Part shown: positions 8,439 through 17,719 of the stretch, one piece after another
Layout of the letters: each line of letters begins with the position of its first letter
How positions within the stretch are numbered: position 1 is the stretch's first letter
Assembly (NCBI RefSeq): GCF_040732315.1
Contig: NZ_CP160388.1
Coordinates: 2,446,494 to 2,510,493, forward strand
Source: Oryzisolibacter sp. LB2S
Lineage (GTDB): Bacteria > Pseudomonadota > Gammaproteobacteria > Burkholderiales > Burkholderiaceae_C
Direction of reading: 5' to 3'
Length of the DNA: 64,000 nucleotides
Notes under the pieces: generated by a model
Told to the model about the DNA's origin: nothing
The model's database searches: none
Seen by the model: only the letters and a program-made list of their open reading frames with translations
Translations under genes and position numbers: made by a program

Positions 8439-9194
8439 TCAGCGGTTGTAGAAATTGACGGGCTGCGGCGTGTACGGCGTGCCTTCACCCAGGAAGCGGC
8501 GCGTCACCTCGCGCCCGCGCTCCGTGGCCGCGGCCTGCCGCGCCAGCTCCAGCGAAGCGGCCCGGTCTTGTGTGATCTGGAGCCGCTGCGTCTGGATCGA
8601 CTGCTTGGCTTGCAGGGCGAGCAACTGGTTCATGGCCTGCATCGCCTGCAACGCGCCTTCTGCCGACTGGCTCTTGCCCACGAGGTCGGCCAGCAAGCTT
8701 TCGTCGTCGCTCAGGTTCTGCGATGCCTGTGCCTGCATCTGCATGGTGGTCTGCAAGCCGTTGAGCGTGTTTTTCCAACGCTCCTGTGCATCGAGGTACA
8801 TCTGATTGCCGCTCACCGTGGCGGCGTACTTCTCGGGATACAGGCGCGCAAACTCGCGGTCGATGCTCGTCACGTCGTAGGCCAGGCCCTTGGCCTGCGC
8901 GATAAGCCGCTGGGTGGTCGCCAGGTTCGCGCGCAACTGGCCCACCACGCTGGACGGCAGGCTTGCCAGGTTGCGGGCCTGGTTGATGAGCATCTGCGCT
9001 TCGTTCTGGAGCTGGCGGATCTGGTTGTTGATCTGCTCCAAGGTGCGAACGGCGGTGAGCGTGTTCTGCACCAGATTGGTCGGGTCGAGCACGATGTCGC
9101 CGACGCCGAACAGCGCGTGCGCGGGCTGCACGATGCCGAAGGCGAGCACGCAGGCTGCGGTCAATGCGGCGAGCTTGGGGGTATGCAGTTTCAT
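8439..9194 (-). CDS. trbJ: Conjugal transfer protein TrbJ (VirB5-like)
   Basis: Periplasmic/pilus-tip minor subunit of the mating apparatus. Starting at MKLHTPKLAALTAACVLAFG (9194), it has a clear signal peptide ending AHA, followed by LFGVGDIVLDPTNLVQNTL and a long coiled-coil-prone region (LEQINNQIRQLQNEAQMLIN, then a Gln-rich helix). It has 251 residues. The start overlaps the trbE stop (9191). An upstream in-frame start at 9278 would lie inside trbE and lacks the signal, so it is rejected. Confidence 0.93.
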   Translation of the reverse strand: MKLHTPKLAALTAACVLAFGIVQPAHALFGVGDIVLDPTNLVQNTLTAVRTLEQINNQIRQLQNEAQMLINQARNLASLPSSVVGQLRANLATTQRLIAQAKGLAYDVTSIDREFARLYPEKYAATVSGNQMYLDAQERWKNTLNGLQTTMQMQAQASQNLSDDESLLADLVGKSQSAEGALQAMQAMNQLLALQAKQSIQTQRLQITQDRAASLELARQAAATERGREVTRRFLGEGTPYTPQPVNFYNR

Positions 9195-11665
9195 GGCTGG
9201 TTCTCCTGTGAGTGGTTGGCGGTACGGACGGAGCCCGGCGCGAGGCCGGGGAATGAGGGCAGCAGGTCGGCCGCCCAATCGAGGCCGCGATGGCGCAGCC
9301 AGGCGGCTGCGAACGGGGAAGACGCTGCGGAGCTGGCATCGGCTGCGGCGAGCACCGCGTCCATGTCGCGCTGGTCTTGCGGCGTGGAAGCGCCCGCGAA
9401 GGCCAGCGTCGCCGGCCCCAGGTCAAGGTCGAACAGGCGGTTGCCGAGGCGGGATTGGTAGTAGTAGTCGCGTTTGGGCTGCGCGGTGGCGACGATCTCG
9501 ATCTGGCGCGAATTCAGTCCGAAACCCTCGTAGATCGTGCGAATCTGCGGCTCGGTCGCCTGTGGGTTCGGCAGGAAGATGCGGCTGGCGCAGCTCTCGA
9601 TGATTGCTGGCGCGATGCTCGAATCCTTGATGTCGGCCAGACTCTGCGTGGCGAAGATGACGCTGACGTTTTTCTTGCGCAGCGTCTTGAGCCACTGCCG
9701 GATGCGTGCGGCAAACACCGGGTCATCGAGAAACAGCCATGCCTCATCAAGGATCAGCAGCGTGGGTGCACCGTCAAAGCGTTCGTCGAAGCGCGCAAAG
9801 AGGTAGTGCAGCACGGCCATGACGGCGGCCTTGCTGTGCATCAGCTCCTCCATCTCGAAGCACTGCACGTCGGCCATGCCCAGCCGGTTGTGGTCGGCGT
9901 CCAGCAGCTTGCCGTGCGCGCCGCCCAGCACATAGGGCGCGAGCGCCTGACGCAGCGCGTTCGATTGCAGCAGCACCGACAAGCCCGTCATCGTGCGCTG
10001 CTCTAACGGCGCACCGGCAAGGCTTCCCAATGCCGACCAGATGGCCGCCTTCTCGTCGGGGCCGACTGCCACGCCTTCGTGCAGCAAGCGCCCTTCGATC
10101 CATTCGGCGGCCCAGGTGCGGTAGCCCTCGTGGTCGATGCGGGCGAGCGGCTGGAAGGCGATTTCGCCGTCCGTGCCCAGGTCGTAGTGCTCGCCACCCA
10201 GCCCGAGGATGGTGGCTCGCATCGAGCGCCCCATGTCGAAGGCGAAGATGCACGAGCCGCGATAGCGGCGGAACTGCATCGCCAGCGTGGCGAGCAAGAC
10301 CGACTTGCCCATGCCGGTCGGCCCCGCTACCAGCGTGTGGCCCACGTCGCCGATGTGCGTCACCAGCCGGAACGGCGTCGCGCCATCGGTGCGGGTGACG
10401 ATCAGCGGCGGGCCGCCCAGGTGGTCGTTCTTCTCCGGCCCGGCCCATACCGCCGATACCGGCATCATGTGCGCCAGGTTCAGCGTTGAGACGATGGGCT
10501 GGCGCACGTTCGCGTAGGCGTTGCCGGGAAGCGAGGACAGCCAGGCATCCACGGCATTGAGCGTTTCGGGGATGGTGACGAACCCGCGCCCCTGAATGAC
10601 GCGCTCCACCATGCGCAGCTTCTCGTCGGCCACGGCGGCGTCTTCGTCCATGACGGTGACGGTCGCCGTCAGGTAGCCGAAGGCGACTTGATCGCTGCCC
10701 AGCTCCTGCAAGGCGGCGTCGGCATCGGCGGCCTTGTTGCTGGCGTCGGTATCGACCAGCGGGCTTTCCTGCTGAAAGATCGTTTCGCGCAGCAGCGCGA
10801 TGACGTTCTTGCGCTTGGCGAACCACTGGCGGCGCAAGCGCACCAATTCCCGTTCCGCCTCGGATTTATCGAGGCACAGAAAGCGCGTACTCCAGCGATA
10901 CCCAAATCCCAGGCGGTTGAGGTCGTCCAGAATCCCCGGCCAGGTCGAGGTCGGGAAACCGCGCACCGACACCACGCGCAGATGCCTGTCGCCCAGCATG
11001 GGGGCCAGGCCACCGACCAGCGGCGAGTCGGTCAGCAGCGCGTCAATGTGGAACGGCACCTCGGGAACGCCGACGCGATAGCGTCGCGTCGAGATGGTCG
11101 AGTGCAGATAGGTCAGCGTCTGGCTGTCGTCCAGCCAGGCGATTTCCGGCATGACGCCATCGAGCAGGTCAAAGACCCGATCCGTTTCCGCGACGAAGGC
11201 TTGCAGCCGCTCGCGCCAGTCCACGCCATTCGTCGGCGTGTTCTCGTAGAGCATCTTGGCGGCACGAGCGCGGGATTCCTCGGGCGGCAGATACACCAGC
11301 GTCAGGTGATAGCCGCTCTCGAAGTGATGGCCGGTATCCTCGAAGGCCGAGCGGCGTTCTTCGTCCACCAGCCACGACAGCGGCTCGGGAAACTCCGAGT
11401 GCGGGTAGTCGGCAGCGGTGCGGCGCTCGGCCTCAATGAACAGCGCCCAGCCCGAACCCAGCCGGCGCAGCGCGTTGTTCAAGCGGGCCGACGTGGCGAT
11501 CAGCTCGCCTTGCGTGGCGCTGTCGAGGTCAGGCCCGCGAAACCGGGCCGTGCGCTGGAAACTACCGTCCTTGTTCAAGACGACACCCAGCGCGACCAGT
11601 CCGGCCCAGGGCAGCCAGTCGGCCAGCAGCGCGGGCCGCTGGCGGTATTCGGCGAGGTTCAGCAT
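9191..11665 (-). CDS. trbE: Conjugal transfer ATPase TrbE (VirB4-like)
   Basis: Cytoplasmic ATPase that powers pilus assembly and substrate transfer. The 824-residue protein has the CagE/TrbE/VirB N-terminal domain, Walker A GPTGMGKSV (residues about 448-456), Walker B LLILDEAWLFL and the downstream RKKNVSVIFATQSLAD box. The start MLNLAEYRQRPALLADWLPW is typical. It lies between trbD and trbJ in the operon and is intact. Confidence 0.97.
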   Translation of the reverse strand: MLNLAEYRQRPALLADWLPWAGLVALGVVLNKDGSFQRTARFRGPDLDSATQGELIATSARLNNALRRLGSGWALFIEAERRTAADYPHSEFPEPLSWLVDEERRSAFEDTGHHFESGYHLTLVYLPPEESRARAAKMLYENTPTNGVDWRERLQAFVAETDRVFDLLDGVMPEIAWLDDSQTLTYLHSTISTRRYRVGVPEVPFHIDALLTDSPLVGGLAPMLGDRHLRVVSVRGFPTSTWPGILDDLNRLGFGYRWSTRFLCLDKSEAERELVRLRRQWFAKRKNVIALLRETIFQQESPLVDTDASNKAADADAALQELGSDQVAFGYLTATVTVMDEDAAVADEKLRMVERVIQGRGFVTIPETLNAVDAWLSSLPGNAYANVRQPIVSTLNLAHMMPVSAVWAGPEKNDHLGGPPLIVTRTDGATPFRLVTHIGDVGHTLVAGPTGMGKSVLLATLAMQFRRYRGSCIFAFDMGRSMRATILGLGGEHYDLGTDGEIAFQPLARIDHEGYRTWAAEWIEGRLLHEGVAVGPDEKAAIWSALGSLAGAPLEQRTMTGLSVLLQSNALRQALAPYVLGGAHGKLLDADHNRLGMADVQCFEMEELMHSKAAVMAVLHYLFARFDERFDGAPTLLILDEAWLFLDDPVFAARIRQWLKTLRKKNVSVIFATQSLADIKDSSIAPAIIESCASRIFLPNPQATEPQIRTIYEGFGLNSRQIEIVATAQPKRDYYYQSRLGNRLFDLDLGPATLAFAGASTPQDQRDMDAVLAAADASSAASSPFAAAWLRHRGLDWAADLLPSFPGLAPGSVRTANHSQENQP

Positions 11666-11677
11666 GGTGGCGTCCCC

Positions 11678-11950
11678 TCACACGTCCAGCAGCGGACGGT
11701 GCTTGATGTGCCGGGCGAACACGGCCATGAACTGCGGATCGACGCGCGCACCCCATACCGCCAGCGAATGGCCGACGATCCAAAGCACGACGCCAGGAAT
11801 CCACAATTGCAGGCCCAGCCCGACGGCGGCGGCCAGCGTGCCGTTGGCAATCGCCACGGTGCGCGGTGCGCCGCCCAGCAAGATCGGCTCGGTGAGCGAG
11901 CGATGCAAAGGCACCTCGAACCCGACCGCGAAGCTATCCGGCGCGCTCAT
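11678..11950 (-). CDS. trbD: Conjugal transfer protein TrbD (VirB3-like)
   Basis: A 90-residue inner-membrane T4SS component, often acting with TrbE. It starts MSAPDSFAVGFEVPLHRSLT and has two adjacent membrane helices (IANGTLAAAVGLGLQLWIPG, VVLWIVGHSLAVWGA). The C-terminus, HIKHRPLLDV, is typical of TrbD. The start overlaps the trbC stop (11947), so the genes are coupled. Confidence 0.93.
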   Translation of the reverse strand: MSAPDSFAVGFEVPLHRSLTEPILLGGAPRTVAIANGTLAAAVGLGLQLWIPGVVLWIVGHSLAVWGARVDPQFMAVFARHIKHRPLLDV

Positions 11951-12330
11951 ACGACAGCCCCGCCGGAGAAGCTGAAGAACGACAGGAAGAACGAGGAGGC
12001 GGCGAAGGCGATGCTCAAGCCGAACACGATCTGGATCAGCTTGCGAAAGCCGCCCGACGTGTCGCCGAACGCGAGCGCGAGGCCCGTGGCGATGATGATG
12101 ATGACCGCGACGATGCGCGCCACCGGCCCCTGGATGGATTCGAGGATGGATTGCAGCGGGCCTTCCCACGGCATCGAGGAACCGGCGGCCTGCGCGGTTC
12201 CGGCCAGGAACAGCAGCAGCGCGGCCAGCATCAGCCCTTGTGCCGCAGGGCGGGCCAGGCTGCGCAGCCGTGCGAGGCACAAAGCCGGATTTGCAGAAAA
12301 ACGGAAAGCAGGAACGATCATCTGCGTCAT
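11947..12330 (-). CDS. trbC: Conjugal transfer pilin TrbC (VirB2-like)
   Basis: Pilin precursor of 127 residues. It has a long signal region with cleavage likely after AGTAQAAG, then two hydrophobic helices (GPVARIVAVIIIIATGLALA and IQIVFGLSIAFAASSFFLSF) separated by GDTSGGFRK. In related systems TraF processes and cyclises TrbC; a traF gene is present at 36300-36887. It overlaps trbB and trbD by four bases at each end. Confidence 0.93.
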   Translation of the reverse strand: MTQMIVPAFRFSANPALCLARLRSLARPAAQGLMLAALLLFLAGTAQAAGSSMPWEGPLQSILESIQGPVARIVAVIIIIATGLALAFGDTSGGFRKLIQIVFGLSIAFAASSFFLSFFSFSGGAVV

Positions 12331-13379
12331 GGCAGTTCTCCAAGTTGGTCAGGGGACGGGGAAGTCGCCGCAGCGGGTGCGGCCTCGGGAAATAGCGGCA
12401 GTTCGGGAAACGGCGTTTCCAGCGCGTCCGCCAGTTGGTAGCACACACCGTCGAAGCCGACGACGCGGGCGATGCTCTCGATGCGGCGCTTGCGTCCGCG
12501 TCCGGCGATGTGGATCACCACGTTGACCGCCTCGGCGATCAACGCACGCGGCGGGTTCACCGCCACTTCGAGAATCAGTTGTTCCATGCGCAGCAGTGCG
12601 CCCAGCGCGGAACCCGCATGGATCGTGGCGATACCGCCGGGGTGGCCGGTGCCCCACACCTTGATGAGATCCAGCGCCTCGGCACCGCGCACCTCGCCGA
12701 CGACGACGCGATCAGGTCGCAGGCGCATGGACGAGCGCACCAGCTCGGTCATGGACACCACGCCGGAGCGGGTGCGCAGCGGCACGTGGTCACGGGCTGC
12801 GCATTGCAGCTCTACCGTATCTTCGAGCACCAGCACGCGGTCGCCGGTGGCAGCGATTTCAGCGAGCAAGGCATTGGCGAGCGTAGTCTTGCCGCTGCTG
12901 GTGGCCCCGGCGATCAGGACGTTCTGGCGCTCGCGCACGGCGCGTACCAGAAAGCCCGCCTGGGCAGCGGTCATCATGCCGTCCACGACGTACCGCTCCA
13001 GCGGGATCACGCCGATGGCGCGCTTGCGCAGCGCGAAGGCCGGCCCCGGAGCGGCGGGTGGCAAGATGCCCTCGAAGCGTTCGCCGGTTTCGGGCAGCTC
13101 GGCCGATAGCAGCGGCTGGCCGCGATGGACTTCTGCACCGACGTGGGCCGCGACCAGGCGGATGATTCGCTCGCCATCTGCCTCGGGCATCTCCACGCCC
13201 ATCGGCGCGCGCCCCGAGGACAGGCGATCCACCCAGAGGGTGCGATCCGGGTTGAGCATGATTTCCACCACGTCCGGGTCTTCGAGCGCAGCGGCGATCA
13301 ACGGCCCCATCGCCGTGCGCAGCATCTGGATGCGCCGGTCGAGCGCGGCGGTGGTCATGGATTGGGGAACGGCGCTCAT
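12327..13379 (-). CDS. trbB: Conjugal transfer ATPase TrbB (VirB11-like)
   Basis: Hexameric traffic ATPase at the cytoplasmic face of the T4SS. The 350-residue protein has Walker A GATSSGKTT at residues 158-166, the VLVLEDTVELQC Asp box, RLRPDRVVVGEVRG (Walker B/His region) and GHPGGIATIHAGS. It is the first core trb gene of the operon, coupled by overlap to the CopG-type gene before it and to trbC after it. Confidence 0.97.
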   Translation of the reverse strand: MSAVPQSMTTAALDRRIQMLRTAMGPLIAAALEDPDVVEIMLNPDRTLWVDRLSSGRAPMGVEMPEADGERIIRLVAAHVGAEVHRGQPLLSAELPETGERFEGILPPAAPGPAFALRKRAIGVIPLERYVVDGMMTAAQAGFLVRAVRERQNVLIAGATSSGKTTLANALLAEIAATGDRVLVLEDTVELQCAARDHVPLRTRSGVVSMTELVRSSMRLRPDRVVVGEVRGAEALDLIKVWGTGHPGGIATIHAGSALGALLRMEQLILEVAVNPPRALIAEAVNVVIHIAGRGRKRRIESIARVVGFDGVCYQLADALETPFPELPLFPEAAPAAATSPSPDQLGELP

Positions 13380-13840
13380 GACACACGCTCCTGCGTTTCG
13401 GCCCGTACCGCCGCATCCGCCATGGTCGTGATGTCGGGATGCAACTCCTCCACCACGTCACGCACCAGGCTGCGTCCGCGCAGCAGGTGGCGGCCAAGCT
13501 GCTCGGTGAACTGCTCGAAGCGCGCCTTGCCCTGGGCGCGGGCCGCGTCTTGGTGCGCCTCGGGAATCGGCGTGCTGACCGTGAGGTAATAGCGGATGAA
13601 TAGCGCCAGCGTTTCGATGGCGATGTTCTGGTCGCGCTCGATGCGTTCGGCCTGGCGCGACAGGCGATCCAGCCGCTTGGCGATGGCCGCCTCGCGCTGG
13701 TCGGCCGCATCGGGCGACAGCCACGATGCGAGCGCCGCTGCGACGATGGATGACTTGGACACGCCTTTCTTGGCGGCCAGTTCATCGAGCCGCTGGGCGT
13801 GCTCGGGCTGGATAAAGAGATTCAGGCGGTAGTGGCTCAT
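13376..13840 (-). CDS. CopG/ribbon-helix-helix family protein
   Basis: A 154-residue protein whose N-terminus MSHYRLNLFIQPEHAQRLDELA, followed by KGVSKSSIVAAALASWL, fits a ribbon-helix-helix DNA-binding domain. The rest is helical with many Arg and Glu residues. It always sits between traG and trbB in this ICE family and probably regulates transfer genes or assists the coupling protein; neither role is proven. It overlaps both neighbours by four bases. Confidence 0.8.
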   Translation of the reverse strand: MSHYRLNLFIQPEHAQRLDELAAKKGVSKSSIVAAALASWLSPDAADQREAAIAKRLDRLSRQAERIERDQNIAIETLALFIRYYLTVSTPIPEAHQDAARAQGKARFEQFTEQLGRHLLRGRSLVRDVVEELHPDITTMADAAVRAETQERVS

Positions 13841-15846
13841 AGCTCGATTCCGTCGTTGGGGTCGAGGGATGCCAGCCGGGCCGTGCGCTGCATGGCCGGA
13901 TCAAGCTGGCGAGGAAGGGGAAGCGGCAGGTCGTCGTCATCGAGCAGGCCGAGGTCGGCAGTGCTGGTGGCCAACTCGGGGTCGTAGGCGACGGTTTCGG
14001 AAAGCTCGGGCTGGCGGCGTGGGCCGCCGTCGTCGGCGCTGCCGATGCCCTCGACGGCTTCGGTAGCCGGGGCGGCTGGAACAGCGGGAATCGCCAGGCC
14101 ACTCCAATCGTCAGCGCGTGCCGGAGGAACATCGGCATAGCGCCCGGCAGCCAGCACAGGCGGCTTCAGCACGCGGCGCTTGAAATTGGTGTCCGCGTAA
14201 TAGCGCAACTTCTTGGCCTTGATCGGTGCCACGCTGGATACCATCACCACGGCCTCGTCGGTCGGTAGCTGCATCACCTCGCCCGGCGTGAGCAGCGGGC
14301 GGGCCGTCTCCTGGCGCGACACCATGAGGTGCCCCAGCCACGGCGCGAGCCGGTGGCCGGCGTAGTTGCGCTGCGCGCGCAGCTCGGTGGCGGTGCCGAG
14401 GGTTTCGGAGATGCGCTTGGCCGTGCGCTCGTCGTTCGTGGCGAACGTCACCCGGACATGGCAGTTGTCCAGAATCGAGTGGTTCTGCCCATACGCCTTG
14501 TCGATCTGGTTCAGGCTTTGCGCGATGAGGAAACTGCGGATGCCGTAGCCCGCCATGAAGGCCAAGGCCGTCTCGAAGAAATCCAGGCGCCCCAGGGCCG
14601 GGAACTCATCGAGCATCAGCAGTAGCTTGTGACGGCGCTCGATGCCGTCGGAGCCGTCCAGCGATTCGGTGAGGCGCCGCCCGATCTGGTTGAGGATCAG
14701 ACGGATCAGCGGCTTGGTGCGCGAAATATCCGAGGGCGGCACCACCAGGTACAACGACACCGGATGTTCGGCGGCGATCAGGTCGGCGATGCGCCAATCG
14801 CAGCGCGACGTGACTTCGGCTACCGTCGGGTCGCGGTACAGGCCAAGGAACGACATGGCCGTGGACAGCACGCCCGAGCGTTCGTTGTCGGATTTGTTCA
14901 GGACTTCACGCGCAGCCGAGGCGACGACCGGATGCGGGCCACCACCTTCCACACTCACCAGATGCCGCGTGGTCATCATCCGGTGCAGCGTCACCTCGAA
15001 CGGGCAAGCCGGATCACTGAGGAAGTTCGCTACGCCGCGCAGCGTCTTGTCTTCGCCTGCGTACAGCACATGCAGGATGGCGCCGACCAGCAGCGCGTGC
15101 GAAGTCTTCTCCCAATGGTTGCGGCGTTCGAGCGCGCCTTCGGGATCGACCAGGATGTCCGCGATGTTCTGTACGTCGCGCACCTCGTGCGCGCCGCGTC
15201 GAACTTCCAGTAGCGGGTTGTAGGCCGCCGACTTCGCATCCGTCGGGTTGAACAGCAGGCAGTGCGAGAAGCGCGAGCGCCAGCCGGCAGTGATCTGCCA
15301 GTTTTCGCCCTTGATGTCGTGGACGACGGCGGACGCCGGCCAGCTCAACAGCGTCGGCACCACCAGGCCGACGCCCTTGCCGGAGCGCGTCGGCGCGAAG
15401 GTCAGGACGTGTTCCGGGCCTTCGTGCCGCAAGTACTGGCCGTGGTGTTGGCCAAGGAAGACGCCCGCCGGGCTCGATAACCCAGCCTTGCGAATGTCAT
15501 CCGCGTTCGCCCAGCGTGCCGAGCCGTAGGTGGTGACGAGGCGTGATTGGCGCGAACGCCAGATCGACATGCCGATGGCGACCAGCACGGCGACAAGGCC
15601 GCTGCCACCGGCAATCGCACCACCGATGTCAAAAACACGGGGCGCGTAGGCGTCGAAGAAGAACCACCACTCGAACAGCCGCCACGGGTGGTAGACCGGC
15701 GTGCCCAGGAAATCGAACCAGGGCGAGCCAAGGCGTACTTGATAGCCAAGGGCTGCTGCCGTCCATTGTGTGGCTGCCCACACGCCGGCGATCACGATGC
15801 CGAATACAACGGCAATCTGACCGAACAGCACGTTCGTCCCTTGCAT
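13837..15846 (-). CDS. traG: Type IV coupling protein TraG (VirD4-like)
   Basis: Membrane ATPase that brings the relaxase-DNA complex to the T4SS channel. From the start at 15846 (MQGTNVLFGQIAVVFGIVIA) it has 669 residues. Two N-terminal membrane helices are followed by Walker A TFAPTRSGKGVG (about 149-160), Walker B LLLMLDEFPALGRLD and FLIAQSLNQIDKAYG. The upstream start at 15897 adds a non-conserved leader and is not preferred. It is first in the traG-copG-trb run. Bases 15847-16063 upstream hold its presumed promoter and no gene. Confidence 0.96.
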   Translation of the reverse strand: MQGTNVLFGQIAVVFGIVIAGVWAATQWTAAALGYQVRLGSPWFDFLGTPVYHPWRLFEWWFFFDAYAPRVFDIGGAIAGGSGLVAVLVAIGMSIWRSRQSRLVTTYGSARWANADDIRKAGLSSPAGVFLGQHHGQYLRHEGPEHVLTFAPTRSGKGVGLVVPTLLSWPASAVVHDIKGENWQITAGWRSRFSHCLLFNPTDAKSAAYNPLLEVRRGAHEVRDVQNIADILVDPEGALERRNHWEKTSHALLVGAILHVLYAGEDKTLRGVANFLSDPACPFEVTLHRMMTTRHLVSVEGGGPHPVVASAAREVLNKSDNERSGVLSTAMSFLGLYRDPTVAEVTSRCDWRIADLIAAEHPVSLYLVVPPSDISRTKPLIRLILNQIGRRLTESLDGSDGIERRHKLLLMLDEFPALGRLDFFETALAFMAGYGIRSFLIAQSLNQIDKAYGQNHSILDNCHVRVTFATNDERTAKRISETLGTATELRAQRNYAGHRLAPWLGHLMVSRQETARPLLTPGEVMQLPTDEAVVMVSSVAPIKAKKLRYYADTNFKRRVLKPPVLAAGRYADVPPARADDWSGLAIPAVPAAPATEAVEGIGSADDGGPRRQPELSETVAYDPELATSTADLGLLDDDDLPLPLPRQLDPAMQRTARLASLDPNDGIEL

Positions 15847-16063
15847 GACCTTGCCTCCAATCACGGCACACGGAGGTGCCGCAGCACGGAGGATCAAGGC
15901 GCGTGCGCAGGCCGGTCAAAGGCCGTTATGGCGGTAATTCAGGCTGAAAAGGCCAGATTTCTTGCAGGGGCGAAGACAATAAAAACGCCGCGAACGCGGG
16001 CGCGTTGTGGCGTATGGAGGTAATAGTGAGAGCTTCGTCGCAGCGATACGACAGCAGCGGACG

Positions 16064-16294
16064 TTACTTCGTCTTTTGCTCCGGCCGATCACCGAAGAAG
16101 CGTCGGTTGGCGGCTTCGGCCGCGCGCACGCAGAGTTCATCACTGACCTTTGCGCGATCCTCCTTGCATTGGCGCTGGAGTTCCTTGATGCGGTCGGGAT
16201 GGGCCACAAGGTAGTCCACGGTTTCCGAAGGTTGGGATTGGCCACATGCGGTCAGCGTGGCGGTCATCATCATCAGCGGCAGCACTTTGTTCAT
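16064..16294 (-). CDS. Small EexN-like lipoprotein
   Basis: A 76-residue secreted lipoprotein with signal MNKVLPLMMMTATLTAC (lipobox Cys 17). The mature part contains VDYLVAHPDRIKELQRQC and ELCVRAAEAANRRFF. EexN-type lipoproteins are entry-exclusion factors of conjugative elements. It shares its pattern with the TrbK-like protein at 8128-8427 (V-D-x-L-x-A-x-P-x-R, two Cys, RRF), which suggests an old duplication. It lies just upstream of traG, a usual place for such genes. Confidence 0.72.
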   Translation of the reverse strand: MNKVLPLMMMTATLTACGQSQPSETVDYLVAHPDRIKELQRQCKEDRAKVSDELCVRAAEAANRRFFGDRPEQKTK

Positions 16295-16307
16295 GGTTCC
16301 AGTCCTT

Positions 16308-17243
16308 TCATCGGGTAGGAGGAGATCCTTCGCCGGTGTTCAGGTGATCCGCTGAATCAATGAAGGTCACTCGTTCGATGAACCGGGCCAGCATCTGAGA
16401 AGGCTCCGCATCACGGCACAGCAGATAGGTACTCAGCATTGGCGGCTTGCCCGCCAACGGACGACCTACGATGCCTAACTCTCGGCAGGATGCTATATGC
16501 GCCGTGCCTGCCAGGCCCAAAGCCAGACCGGCAGATACCAAAGCCATCATCACGTCAAAGGTCGCTACGCGCTGGACTATCAATGGCTCCTGATTGAGTT
16601 TGCGGAGGAAACGATCGACTTGGCGAGCATGGCCTTCGCACACCGCGGGGTCGCCGAGCACCAACGGGTGACGTAGTACCTCTTCCGGCGGGACACGCTT
16701 ATGGGCAAGTAGCGAATGGCGAGCAGGCACCGCTACCATCAGTTCATCTTCCCAAGCAGGTGTGACCAAGATACCATCGCCTCCATCCTCTGCCATCGAA
16801 AAACCTACGTCATACAGATCTTCATGCAAACCCTTGATCTGCAGCCCGAGCGGCACCTCAAACAGACGTATCTCAACTTCAGGGTCCTCTTCACGGCATC
16901 GCGCCAGCAAAGTTGACAATCGTGCGGGTGTTACACCATCAGACACATCAGACAAGGCAATGCGTAACTGGCCTAAAAATCCGTTGGTGGCTGACTTGAC
17001 GCCATCACGGGCCTGATCCAATGCGGTAAAAATGCGCGGGACATGCTCCAAAAGCTGTCGCCCGGCACGGGTTAGTTGAGTGCTTCGGGTAGTACGAATG
17101 AATAAACGAGCACCAAGTTCCTCTTCTAATTCTTTGATAGTGCGTGAAAGTGGAGATTGGTCGATATGTAGTCGTTCAGCGGCGCGAGCGAAATGAAGCT
17201 CCTCCGCAACGATGAGAAAACAGCGAAGATGTCGAAGCTCCAT
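16308..17243 (-). CDS. LysR-family transcriptional regulator
   Basis: A 311-residue LTTR. The N-terminal winged helix reads MELRHLRCFLIVAEELHFAR, then AAERLHIDQSPLSRTIKELE; the C-terminal effector domain follows. The ATG at 17243 is chosen because GGAG lies eight bases upstream; a GTG nine bases earlier also exists. It sits between the cargo operon and traG, the usual position of a lysR gene in Tn4371 elements. Its effector and targets cannot be read from sequence. Base composition is lower in GC than in the trb genes. Confidence 0.9.
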   Translation of the reverse strand: MELRHLRCFLIVAEELHFARAAERLHIDQSPLSRTIKELEEELGARLFIRTTRSTQLTRAGRQLLEHVPRIFTALDQARDGVKSATNGFLGQLRIALSDVSDGVTPARLSTLLARCREEDPEVEIRLFEVPLGLQIKGLHEDLYDVGFSMAEDGGDGILVTPAWEDELMVAVPARHSLLAHKRVPPEEVLRHPLVLGDPAVCEGHARQVDRFLRKLNQEPLIVQRVATFDVMMALVSAGLALGLAGTAHIASCRELGIVGRPLAGKPPMLSTYLLCRDAEPSQMLARFIERVTFIDSADHLNTGEGSPPTR

Positions 17244-17285
17244 TGTGCTCACTCCACTTTAATTCGTCTAATTTCATTTGCGCGG

Positions 17286-17708
17286 CTAATTAATTAGCCT
17301 TTGCCAGAGTGCTGACAGCCAAACCCCCCCGGTCAACAAAGTGGCTAACAGCACGGCAGCGCTTCCCATGTCCTTTGCACGCTTTGATAGCTCATGCCAT
17401 TGAGGGCCAATACGATCAATCGCCGATTCCACAGCAGTATTGAGCAGCTCCACAACCATCAAAATAAGGATACTTCCTGAGAGAAGAGCGACCTCCACCC
17501 AGCCCCGCCCCAACCAGAAGGCCAATGGGACCAACACAAAGGAAAGTACTGACTCAAGTCTAAAGGCCGGCTCATTCCATCCAGCGCGCAATCCCTGAAT
17601 TGAGTAATGGGATGCATGCCAAACTCTCAATATTCCTCGGCGAGATTTTTGTTTATTTTCGAATGCGGACAAGGGCGCAGTTGTGACCGTGTGTTTTTCA
17701 TCTTTCAT
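17286..17708 (-). CDS. dgkA: Diacylglycerol kinase DgkA
   Basis: Inner-membrane enzyme that phosphorylates diacylglycerol, the by-product of phosphoethanolamine transfer onto lipid A, to phosphatidic acid. The 140-residue protein has the DgkA signature ELLNTAVESAIDRIG followed by SKRAKDMGSAAVLLATLL and three predicted helices. It lies 11 bases after eptA, and eptA-dgkA pairing is known from mcr-3-type loci. It is the last gene of the czc-pap2-eptA run. Its GC content is visibly below that of the ICE backbone. Confidence 0.93.
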   Translation of the reverse strand: MKDEKHTVTTAPLSAFENKQKSRRGILRVWHASHYSIQGLRAGWNEPAFRLESVLSFVLVPLAFWLGRGWVEVALLSGSILILMVVELLNTAVESAIDRIGPQWHELSKRAKDMGSAAVLLATLLTGGVWLSALWQRLIN

Positions 17709-17719
17709 GAGAATAACTC

